This document shows, in pieces, positions 1 to 9,300 of a stretch of 64,000 nt of DNA. Position numbers and translations under genes: made by a program. Position 1 is the stretch's first letter. The number at the start of each line of letters is the position of its first letter. The DNA lies in NCBI GenBank assembly GCA_029948255.1, contig JALIZF010001834.1, positions 236,501 through 300,500 of the forward strand. Reading direction: 5' to 3'. The stretch comes from Telmatactis stephensoni (lineage: Eukaryota > Cnidaria > Anthozoa > Actiniaria > Isophelliidae). The notes under the pieces were generated by a model, which was not told the DNA's origin, did not search any database, and saw only the letters and a list, made by a program, of their open reading frames with translations.

Positions 1-709
1 AATGTACATGTAATTAATCAGAACAAGAATTATTTACAACATATCAACGTAAACAAGCATAACTGCCTTACTGGTGGGAATACATGTACAATATATGTTG
101 TACCATAGACATAGACATTTTCTCATTTAATACCACGATACATGTATTACACAAATTTGTTCTATGTTTTCACAGATTTCCATCAATATCTCAGTCCCAA
201 GCAAAAAACAACAACATTTAAATGTTAAATTTTGTCACTTAAATAAGACACAAACTCTCTGTATAAATGACACTTTTAGTCATATGACACAAACAAAATA
301 AGAACAGAAGAACCTATGTAACACACAGTTAATGTTGCAAGTCAAAATCAAAGTATCTCATGATTATTATTCAAACATTTTGAACAGTTTGAAGATTTGT
401 AATTATTATATAATGTTCTGTGAGAACTTCAGAACATGTGTACATGTAATTAGCAATCAAACGTTGACTCCACTCCCTAACAAAACTTGACATTTATTAT
501 AACAACAACATGTTCATGTTGTCAAAACAAACACTCAAATGCACTCTGCTGTAAGAACAGCATAATAAGTTTGGAACAGCTTAGAACGCTAACCCTAGAT
601 AAGTCATGTTCTAGACTAAAAGTGCCATTTATATGGAGAGGTTTGAATCTTATTTCTATGTAAATGGCATGCACTAATATGATCACAATAACGTCTAGTG
701 CACACTTAC
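1..709. other. Intron of the Q-rich gene, no further exon seen
   Basis: This AT-rich stretch lies downstream of the exon 3 donor. The open frame continuing to 522 is read-through of the donor into intron and is not coding. I see no acceptor followed by a convincing exon. Confidence 0.4.
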
Positions 710-1088
710 AAAGTGATCTTCCAGAAGAAGTTGAGACTTGATGTTTAGATGTTGCTTTGTCAGTGTTACGCTGGGCTAAAGAACCAATCAAATGTGACAA
801 ATCACCACCCCCTCCTCTCTTGGCTGCCCCTCCTTGTCCAAACTGTTGTAACTTTTTTTGTTGCATTTCAAAGTTCCTCTTTTTTCGCATTTCATTTTCC
901 TTTTTTTGCTTTTCTTCAGCCATTTTTTGTTGCTTCTCAATCATTTTTTTATACTGCTGTTGTTGAAATTGTTGCTGCTGTTGTTGTTGCTGTTGAAATT
1001 GTTGTTGCTGTCGTGGGTTGTAGGCTTGTTGCATTTGCATTGTTGGTGCCATGTTGCCTGGAAATTGTGCAAAGTTGCCCTGGTATCC
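710..1088 (-). CDS. Exon 3 of the Q-rich gene (polyQ and coiled coil)
   Basis: A tttttag acceptor opens phase 0 at GYQGNFAQFPG. The exon holds the polyQ tract, the charged coiled coil and a glycine run, and ends TCACTTT before gtaagt. The polyQ codons are mixed, so this is not a pure expandable CAG repeat. Confidence 0.65.
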
Positions 1089-3016
1089 CTAAAAACAGTA
1101 GATGATAAAGTACTGTTCAAAAAGGCCATCAACAAGAATTTGAACCTTTTTGTAGTCATGAAATCAAATGGTAACCCCCACTTGCATATATACACACACT
1201 GTCATACAAACATTTTGACAGGGAATAGGTCATTAGACTACTGTGAAGCCTGAACAAAGTGTTTGACAGACATCATTGGAGAAAACTCTGCCTCTTTCTG
1301 AAAATTGAACTGGATTTTTGGTAGCCTAATTGTATGCCCCATTCCCAGCCAAGACTTTAGGTTGGGCAGGGCACGTAATTATGCATGATAATGGTGGTAA
1401 TAGAGCAGTTTTTGTATGAGTGGGAAACTGACCGTACTAGTTACAGTCACTGCATGGCATTAAGTTACGGCAGGATCGAATTTCAAAATAATGCTTTTAT
1501 GGCATTGACATGGTCACGACACTGGCACGGCACTTACACGGTCATGGTACGGTAGGGTCAGTTTCCCACTCATACAAAAATCACTCTCTACAGTCTTTTG
1601 TCATTCTTTGATCTTTACTTTTCTGTACTTTTAACGATTTTTGATAGAAAATTAGTAAATGATCAAAAGTGTGGAAAAGATTAACTATATTGTATAACTG
1701 CAAAAGCTGCTTCACCTGTCTTGGAGGATAGCCTTGCTGCAAGCCATGTTGGAAGGGTGCACCTTGATGTTGTTGAAAGTTTGCCATTCCTAAAAAATAC
1801 AAATTAAAACATCTTTCTGTCATAGATATATAAAAAGGCACAAAAATTGCAATCAGGTATAATTTCCTTTATTATTATTTGAAAATAATTCAAGAGTTTT
1901 GATTGGCTAAGAGCCACCGGATAAATTACCATAGTCGCCGGCTAGCTGCCCAAATTTGGAGTTATGAAAATGTTGAAAACCATTATTCGAAGTTATGACG
2001 TAATTTTCTCGAATATGGAAAATTAGCTTGCGGTATGACGTCACGCTAATTTATGCGATTCATGCCAAAAGCGGGAAAACAACAACAACATGTATTCTTG
2101 TCAACAAAGCACAACTGAGAAAGAATTATTTTCAAAAAATAATAAAACAATTATTGAATTCGTTTCTCGTAGGATATGGGGAATTATTAAGGCCTCGGTT
2201 TGTGTTATCTGCCTATCTGCCCATGGTAATGTAAGGAATGTACACATCAACAAACAATCGGAACACTTTAAAATTCCACGGGCTGTAGTCAAATTCTAAA
2301 GAATATATTACACGGTGTCGAGGCTGAGGTTGAGCCACGACAACCGTGAAATGGTCTATTGGCTACACTGGTAATTAATCTCTTTGAGTGTTGTCTGCAA
2401 TCCCAGTATTTCCTCTCCCTTCTCCCTTCACAACTAATCCCAATTTTCACCTCATCCAGGCACATGTATTCATTTGAAAAAAACTTGTCTTTCCACTATA
2501 ATAAATTGTACATTGCAGGGTACAGTAGCTACGTAAGTAAGCTTATAAGTTTATGTATGCTACTAACTGAGTGTATAAGGAAAAAAAGAGAGTTTACATA
2601 AGCTTACATATATGTATTCCTCTCCCTTCTCCCTTCACAACTAATCCCAATTTTCACCTCATCCAGGCACATGTATTCATTTGAAAAAAACTTGTCTTTC
2701 CACTATAATAAATTGTACATTGCAGGGTACAGTAGCTACGTAAGTAAGCTTATAAGTTTATGTATGCTACTAACTGAGTGTATAAGGAAAAAAAGAGAGT
2801 TTACATAAGCTTACATATATGTATTTGTAAGCGTAAACTACCTTGTTAATATACTTCCTGTGGGAAAAGGTTTCCACTGCAGTCGAAAATTCTAATCTTA
2901 TCGAACTAATTTAACTTTACAAAAGCGAATTTGTAATGGTACTTACCTGGAAAGGATTGGTTTGGAGTTTGGCCGCGGGGAAATCTAGGGTTATTTCCAC
3001 CGAAATTATAAGCCAT
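710..3016 (-). CDS. Q-rich coiled-coil protein, 5' part of gene (synergin-gamma-like, tentative), partial
   Basis: Three exons join in frame on the minus strand: 2947-3016 (ATG, ends at a gtaagt donor, phase 1), 1716-1789 (phase 1 to 0) and 710-1088 (phase 0 to 1, gtaagt donor). The gene then runs off the left edge. The product starts MAYNFGGNNPRFPRG, is rich in Q, P, N and G, then has polyglutamine encoded by mixed CAA/CAG codons, a charged helix (KKMIEKQQKMAEEKQ... to KKLQQF) that should form a coiled coil, and a GGGGDLSHLIGSL stretch. The order of disordered PQ-rich start followed by a K/E/Q coiled coil resembles the N-terminus of gamma-synergin, an AP-1 clathrin adaptor partner. That match is from memory of family style, and no EH domain lies within the window. 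Another vesicle or RNA-binding Q-rich protein is possible. The splice chain is well supported; the name is not. Confidence 0.6.
1401..1590. mobile_element. Inverted-repeat MITE in intron 2
   Basis: The left end (agagcagtttttgtatgagt...) is the reverse complement of the right end (...ctcatacaaaaatcactctct), giving TIRs of about 35 bp with few mismatches. A lone TIR of the same family lies at 53894-53935. Confidence 0.7.
1716..1789 (-). CDS. Exon 2 of the Q-rich gene
   Basis: A ttttttag acceptor precedes the exon and a gtgaag donor follows it. It encodes MANFQQHQGAPFQHG and then GYPPRQ, keeping the Q/G/P-rich composition of exon 1. Confidence 0.65.
1870..2350. mobile_element. Probable degenerate repeat element in intron 1
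   Basis: The stretch begins with a TTGATTGGCTAAGAG-type word and ends in a CGTGG/CCACG-rich segment (cacggtgtcgaggctgag, gagccacgacaaccgtg). This resembles the short non-autonomous DNA elements found elsewhere in the window. Boundaries are uncertain. Confidence 0.3.
2413..2826. repeat. Perfect-looking 207-bp direct duplication in intron 1
   Basis: The block from ctctcccttctccc to tacatatatgtatt is present twice head to tail with a period of 207 bases (2413-2619 and 2620-2826). No difference was seen in the parts compared. It could be a recent duplication or an assembly artefact. Confidence 0.85.
2947..3016 (-). CDS. Exon 1 of the Q-rich gene (start codon exon)
   Basis: The ATG is at 3016-3014. 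The exon encodes 23 codons plus one base and ends CCAG before gtaagt. The next exon opens with GA, completing a glycine codon. Confidence 0.7.
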
Positions 3017-3139
3017 ATTGACGAAAAATGAGAAACAGGCGATTGCTCGAGGTCTAGATTTTGGCCTGATATACGAAAGAATTTGAAAAAAAGGTGTGAC
3101 TGATTTTTAAACAACAGTTTCTGATTGATTTGATTTTTA

Positions 3140-3225
3140 GTGAGTTACTTCACGGAAGGTAGCCATCTTGAAATTAAGCACGCAATGGATGACGGGTTAA
3201 CACAGGAAGTCCGAAACCGCACATT
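3140..3225 (-). promoter_or_regulatory. Candidate promoter of the Q-rich gene
   Basis: About 150 bases upstream of the exon 1 ATG, the minus strand reads CAAGATGGCTACC (YY1-like) near 3160-3175, with an ETS-like acaggaagtccg on the plus strand near 3201-3213. Both are typical of TATA-less housekeeping promoters. This is inference from motifs only; similar AAGATGGC words also occur in repeats here. Confidence 0.3.
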
Positions 3226-4180
3226 TACCATTTCCCCAGTATCAGTATTCCTATTTCTTTTGCTTTTCTACGAATATCCATCATTTTTAAACTAAATAGT
3301 TGAAAGGCAAGCCAGATACACCGCACTGCAATTGCACTGAGATTAACAATAAAGACACTAACGAGACGTCCCAATGAGTTCCCACTGGTCTCTCGTCGGG
3401 CTTGCACTTACTACCCCCTTCAACTTTTCTTACTATTCTCACTGCATAATTAATTAGCTCCGAGTATAAATAAGCCAACTCGTGTTAGGAGTGGTCACTT
3501 CAAGATACGCCGGAACAACGGGAACTTTCGCGACCCACCCACCTCCCCTGGTGGCGGTTGGCCAGCCTATGCAGCAGTTTTGAGTTCTGTTTTGCTGTGT
3601 GTTGGCCTCGAGCCGAAGCAGCCTAGCTCTAGATCTCTAATTAATGCTATAGCATGGCATGGACCAGAACCATTGAATTTTGAAGTCGTTTGCTTGGTTT
3701 TATGTGTGCACCCTTTGCCTTTCCGTAGTGTCCCCCAAATCATCTCCATAAAGGCAATAACGTTTTTTCGTTCTCCTCGTCCCTACCAATTTGCTATGTA
3801 CTCTGCATGGTTTTTTAACTCCCAAAAGTTATCCCTAAAAGGGAATAAGTCATTGAATGCGACGTAGATATTGCGCTCCCAGAAAGTACCAGCAATTTTG
3901 TAATATTTCAACCAGGAACGTTTTCGTTCAGTTATACGTTATCCCACAGGAGAATACGGCAGTTTATTACACAAATCCAAAATTTCACCGCGCAAAACAA
4001 ACTCAAGAATGACTTGCCTATATCCTTGTTACATGCTTATTACCTCATCAGTCGCGGACTCCTCCCATAACTTAATTCTACGATGAGTTAATGAGTATGC
4101 AGTGAGGATATATTACTATCTAGTTGCAAGGCATTCCATTTTAAGTAACAAAATTTCAATGAAACCATGTCTATATATAT

Positions 4181-4327
4181 TGAGGGTGTTTTCCATTTAG
4201 TGGAACCAACCGGCCAGAACCGGGCCTGATTTCCTAGGAATGATTCCAGCCAGAGCTAGGAATTGAATGTACCATTAAGAACTGACCGTTCTGGCCGCTT
4301 GGTTCCACTAAATGGAAAACACCCTCA
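4181..4327. mobile_element. 147-bp MITE with about 40-bp TIRs
   Basis: It starts tgagggtgttttccattta and ends with the exact reverse complement. 29 bp are perfect and about 40 bp match with one mismatch. There is no coding capacity. Confidence 0.85.
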
Positions 4328-4440
4328 GTCTGATCCCGCCCGGACATGGCATGTGCCTTTAATAGTCGCTACTAAAGTGGTGCACCATTTTCTATGCAAT
4401 AGAAAGGAAAGGGTTACCTTTTAGTCCTTCAACTGAAAAC

Positions 4441-4703
4441 GGTGTATACACCTATTTCAAAAAAGGTTGTCACCGCTAAGAGCGATAGGCGATAGGTAAT
4501 AGGTCATTCCAAGACCGCAAAGCACTATTGATTTCTAATTGATTTACATATGAATAGCCAAATATTTGATGGAGAGTGTAAAGAAAGATTTACGGATGGC
4601 TTAATTAAGAAATCAATAGTGCTTTGCGGTCTTGGAATGACCTATTACCTATCGCCTATCGCTCTTAGCGGTGACAACCTTTTTTGAAATAGGTGTATAT
4701 ACC
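4441..4703. mobile_element. 263-bp foldback element with about 98-bp arms
   Basis: The left arm (cacctatttcaaaaaaggtt, gagcgataggcgataggtaa, cattccaagaccgcaaagca) recurs inverted at 4606-4703. The outer ...tatttcaaaaaa.gttgtc word also bounds elements near 44500-44770 and 46710-47005. Confidence 0.85.
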
Positions 4704-5055
4704 ATTTGCACAAACACTGACCCTTTCAAAATCATCGAATTAGAAGCTGAGACCCAAATGGCTCCTGGGTACACTAGAAACATATGGATTTTCATATGTT
4801 TTATCTATGAATTCGCCACATAATCGTGTTTGGACGGAGTTATAACCTGTTCACACCAACAATTAAGTTAAACATGTATAAAAGTGGTTCAACTAAACAA
4901 AAATAAGTTGCTCATACCGTGCGCATCCCACAACTAAATAAAGTAAAATCCTGTTTAATTAAAATATTTTAGCATAGGTAGTTTAAATTTTGTCTACCCA
5001 AGGTAACTGGTAAGCGTACTTACTCAACAAACGGAAAAACTAAACCTGCTTTCAA

Positions 5056-5290
5056 GGTCGTGACATGGTACGTGGGATCAGGGATCACAGGCTTGGGATC
5101 GGGATCTCAAGCCATGGGATCGGGGTCACAAACGTGGGATCGGGATCAGTAGTCAAATCAACAGGATTCAGGGATCAAAATTTTCACAACTGGGATCAGG
5201 GATCAAAATAAGAGAACTTTTGGGATCAGGGATCAAAATTTTCGACCAAAAAACGGGATCACGAGCGAAAAAACGTACCATGTCACGACC
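5056..5290. mobile_element. Inverted-repeat element made of iterated GGGATCA words
   Basis: Ends are ggtcgtgacatggtacg and its exact complement. Nearly all of the interior is GGGATCA/GGGATCGGGATC repeats. A second, one-ended, inverted copy lies at 63628-63815. Confidence 0.75.
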
Positions 5291-5436
5291 CTGTTCTTTA
5301 GTTAAACTAATTTTAGTTCGTTGTAAGTGGAAGTTTGAATAAAAAGTGCAGTGCTAGATGAGAAATTCCACCAAGGACACTTTCCGAGCGGTGATCCTAT
5401 GGTCTATTGCCCTAACAAAGCAGAGAAAAATCCTCT

Positions 5437-5510
5437 TCTCTCGGTGGGATTCGAACCCCACGACCCCTGGATTTGTACGCCAATGCTCTACCAACTGAGC
5501 TACGAGGTCA
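5437..5510 (-). repeat. tRNA-derived sequence (SINE head or tRNA pseudogene, ACA anticodon position)
   Basis: The minus strand has a good A box (TAGCTCAGTTGGTAGAG) and B box (GGTTCGAATCCC), a D stem GCTC/GAGC, and loop GTACAAA placing ACA at the anticodon. Only four of seven acceptor pairs form, the T stem is slipped by one G, and the anticodon stem has a C-T mismatch, so a working tRNA is unlikely. Confidence 0.6.
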
Positions 5511-6089
5511 ACTGCCTTTTCTTTTCTTGAGTTCAGAGAATTTTTTTCTCTGCTTTATTTGTTAGAGCAAATGACTGAATTTGAACCTGGCCTTGACAAC
5601 AATGAAAATTAATGATAAACGTAAAAGCCACCCCCCCACTGAGACCCTCCTAAGACCCACCTAGCACGATCAGTACAGGAAGAGGTCAAAAGGTTGACTT
5701 TGGTTATATAACGTAAGTAGAAGAAAAAGCAATAGGCAATGTGCGCAAGAGCTTGCAAAGCACTCTGGGAGTTGGAGTCCAATCGGCATTTTGTAACATT
5801 TTAATTTTAATTTCTTATGCTAAAATACTTGCATTATCTGTAAAGAACTGACAAAGATAATTTCTGTGCTTATTTCAGCGGTAATGAAAAAGTGCAAGGA
5901 TTTAGTGTCCTCTCATGCTTTGTTCTAGAAAATGGCGCTCATGCACATTGCCTATTGCAACATACCAGAATCAAAGGTGATCACCGCTAATGAACAGTGC
6001 AATACTATAAATCTCTTATGAACGAAGCCTGCTTTTTTAACGGCCTCCGTTTTTTATATAAACATATTATTTCATAAATTCTAAACCAA

Positions 6090-6304
6090 TTAGTGCCTTT
6101 CACAAATAAATGGCAATACTAGAGAGCAGTCTTTAAACGACCAAACCACTCCATACTGGGGATTATTTTTCAGGAAGCCACATTGTAATGAAGGTGAGTT
6201 GAACTGTACTTGAGGCTTGTAAGTCAGGGGTTGGTTGTCAGACCACTGCAAGATTCCTTCTTTGGTTTTATCATTCAAACCTCCCCATGCTCCAAAGGTC
6301 TTAT
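6090..6304 (-). CDS. Copy 1 exon 7: C-type lectin domain, C-terminal half and stop
   Basis: 215 nt, entered in phase 1 after an aatttcag acceptor. It has the WGGLND core, SLQC, VVWSFKDC and FICERH, then TAA at 6092-6090. Confidence 0.85.
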
Positions 6305-9300
6305 CTGAAATTGTAACCCAGTGTAAAGTAAAGTCAATGTTGCTATGCAATTACTTGGTAACAATCAATCTCGAAGAATGATCATTTAGCAAAATAATAG
6401 TTGCAATTCAGTAGATCGAAAGTAAATTAAAGGAAAGAAAGAAAAAATGGTGTTTGGTGTTATCTATAACAGAGATAACTTACAGTCCCAGAATACATTG
6501 CTGCGGCAGAATATAGCGATATAGTCTTAGCAATTGATTCAAGTGCGCGAAATGTTCGCGCTGACAGTGCTCGGATCGAGTTCTAAAAATATTGTGAATT
6601 AAAAATTCTAAAGTGATAGCATTAGCCTTCACACAAAAGAGGCCAAAGCCGAAAATTTCAGGGGGCCGGGGACCGGAATTGCCTTCAACCCAACCCTCCT
6701 CCCTAAAACCGCCACCACATCCACCTACCCACCCGACCCCATCCCCACTCCACCCCACCCTCTCGTTATACAACTGTTCAGTATTACAACATATGTTGAT
6801 GTACAACGTTTTTGCACGACTTTATCTAAAGCAATTAACGACAAAATAATAGGATACTTTCCAAAATTCATATTCGTGCAGTCAGGCCTGGTGCCAGGGA
6901 ATTAGAAAAAAAAATTGGAGCCTATGCCGTAAATTTTTCGATGGCTTAGATAAATATTTGAGAATTGGTAACTCAAAAAATGTCTTTAAAAGAACAGGAA
7001 CTACGATTGGTTTGACAAGTCGTTTGATTCTGTAACATTAGAGGAGTTTTTGTCCGTAAGGACTATTTCAAGCTAATGATCTTCTTATATACAGCAAAAA
7101 CCTTCAACTTTCTTGAGACTGACTCAGTATATTTCGTTTATATATCATACACAGCACAAAACTGTCAATGAATTAAATTATTGCGTTGTTTAGCAGGGAT
7201 AGCTTTTTAGTTATTCTAGACAGCCCTTACCAATGATGATATGTACGTTCTGCCAAAACGCGTGAGTAAATTTGCGGAGTACCCTTAATTGAGTAACTTT
7301 ACTCGGATAAGTGAGTTACTGTGGATGCAACGATCGATTTACTCAAGTTTTTTAATTAGTAAATTTACTCGCGCGTTTTTGCAGTGTATAGATTCTGTAA
7401 TCTCGAATAGTCGGGCCTACTAGGAAGGGGGGAAAGCACTTCATCATGGGGATTCCTCTTTCAGTTTCTCTCGAGGTGCCATTCCTTCTTCGTTTTCCTA
7501 CAGCGTCGTCCACCAAAAAGACTGGAAGATTTTGTAGGTTAAACTAGACATACCTGATAAACTCTGGATGTTTTGTTGTCTGTAAGTGTACGAGAAGACA
7601 GCTAATTGTCTGATCCAGCCTTTGACGTACTGGGCACCGTCATTCGCTCCAAGTTCATAAGTTGCGTGTCCTGTGTTGCGAAGATCAAGATTGCTCGCAG
7701 TTGATGTTAGAGAATTCTTGAGGGTGGAGTTAACATACATCTTGCCCTCTTTCCCAGAGCGACTCCAAGTGATGGTCACGTGGTTCCATGTGTTGGCTGG
7801 AAAATCACTACATGAAATAGTGTAGAACTTTAAACGAGTTACAAATGACATCACAAATAGATCTGACTGACCGGATGAAAGACGATCGAAACGTTATTGG
7901 GCTCAAAAGGGACCCTAGATTCCGCCCCCCTCCCCCCAGACCCTCCCCCATGATGGCGTCATATACTACAACTCCCATAATGCTTTGCCAGCTTTTTTTT
8001 TTTGTAAAGTAATTAGTAACAATTCTTCTACTATTTTAAGGGGGTGTTTACATGGCACTAGGATTATCCTAGAGCTATATATAGGATCATCCTAGCAGGC
8101 AAATCATCCTACCTGCTATCCATTTACTGTATTTTGTTTACATGCAAATTTGTGTTTTGCACTTTGGGTACTAGGATTATCCTACTACTAGGATCACTCT
8201 GTCTCGCCGGTAGGAATACCCTAGCACTATAAGCTCACTATAGGAGTATGTTTTGGCCATGTAAACGGAAAAAGTAGAGATACTTCGCCAATTAACTAGG
8301 ATTAGGAAACGCTAGTGTTGGGGCTCCTGTGGTAGTTGGGGGGTTAGTAACCACTCATTTCTTTGAACTCTGCTTCGGGTCGCTTCGCGGGTGAATGTCA
8401 TGTAAACTAAATTAAACGTAAAGTTGGTTCGCCTGCTAGGATGATCCTAGTGCCATGTAAGGGGGTGTTTTCATGACACTAGGATCATCCTATCACTGGG
8501 ATCATCCTAGCAGGCGAATCATCCTACCCGCTATACATTTACTGCATTCTCTTTAGTACGATGATCCTAGTACCCGAAGTGAAGACACAAATTTCTATGC
8601 AAATAGAATGCAGTAAATATATAGCAGGTAGGATGATTCGCCTACTAGAACGATCCTAGTGCTATAGGATGATCCTAGCTAGTGCCATGTAAACATTCCC
8701 TAAGACGACGTTTCGTTGTCATCGCGACAACATCTTCAAGTTGACATGAGAGGTAAAATCATAAAGATCTATTTAAAATACGTAAATAAAAACGATTAAG
8801 CAGAAAAAAAATATTTTCTGGTTTATGATGTTTCTTACTCTTAGAGCACTCAAAGTAGTACTACCAATACATTTTTAGCATTTTACTTGGAAACAAGCAA
8901 TTCTTTCAAGATTTAGCAGGGAGGGTACTAGCTGATTACAAAAGTTAGTCGTAAGGTAAAACTGGCATGATCGCAAAGTTGAGGGGGTGGTGATCTTCAA
9001 GAAAAGACTAGAAAAAGTTGAGTTAGGACAGCTAGTCATAGTGAGTGGTTGACGGACAGCTCATCTCGGGTGGCCAAAATTTGTCCTGCGGACTGTCACG
9101 CGCGATCTAGTCCTCGATCTTGGTCCCAATCCAAATTTAAGCCTAACCCCCACCAAAGTTATCCCACCCCTAAAAAATTTCTGAACCCTATAATCTTAGA
9201 CCTAACCCTAGCTTTAAACTAACCCCAACCCTAACTTTTACCAGGGGTATTCTCATATATAGTCCCAAGAAAAGGGCGAGCTTAAAAAACAGGCGTCAAA

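Noticed and set aside
522..1052. 176-codon open frame as a complete gene
   Set aside because: The start is an internal Met of exon 3 and the end is read-through past a clear gtaagt donor at 709-704 into intron.
749..1253. Plus-strand frames rich in F, L and V
   Set aside because: They are antisense shadows of the polyQ/coiled-coil exon.
3580..3867. 95-codon ORF upstream of the Q-rich gene
   Set aside because: Low-information composition, no domain, poor start context and no splice or poly(A) support.
5437..5510. Functional tRNA-Cys(ACA)
   Set aside because: Acceptor, T and anticodon stems are defective; A and B boxes alone indicate a SINE or pseudogene.
9160..9245. Interstitial telomere (CCCTAA)n
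   Set aside because: Only scattered ccctaac-like words with irregular spacing; not a repeat run.
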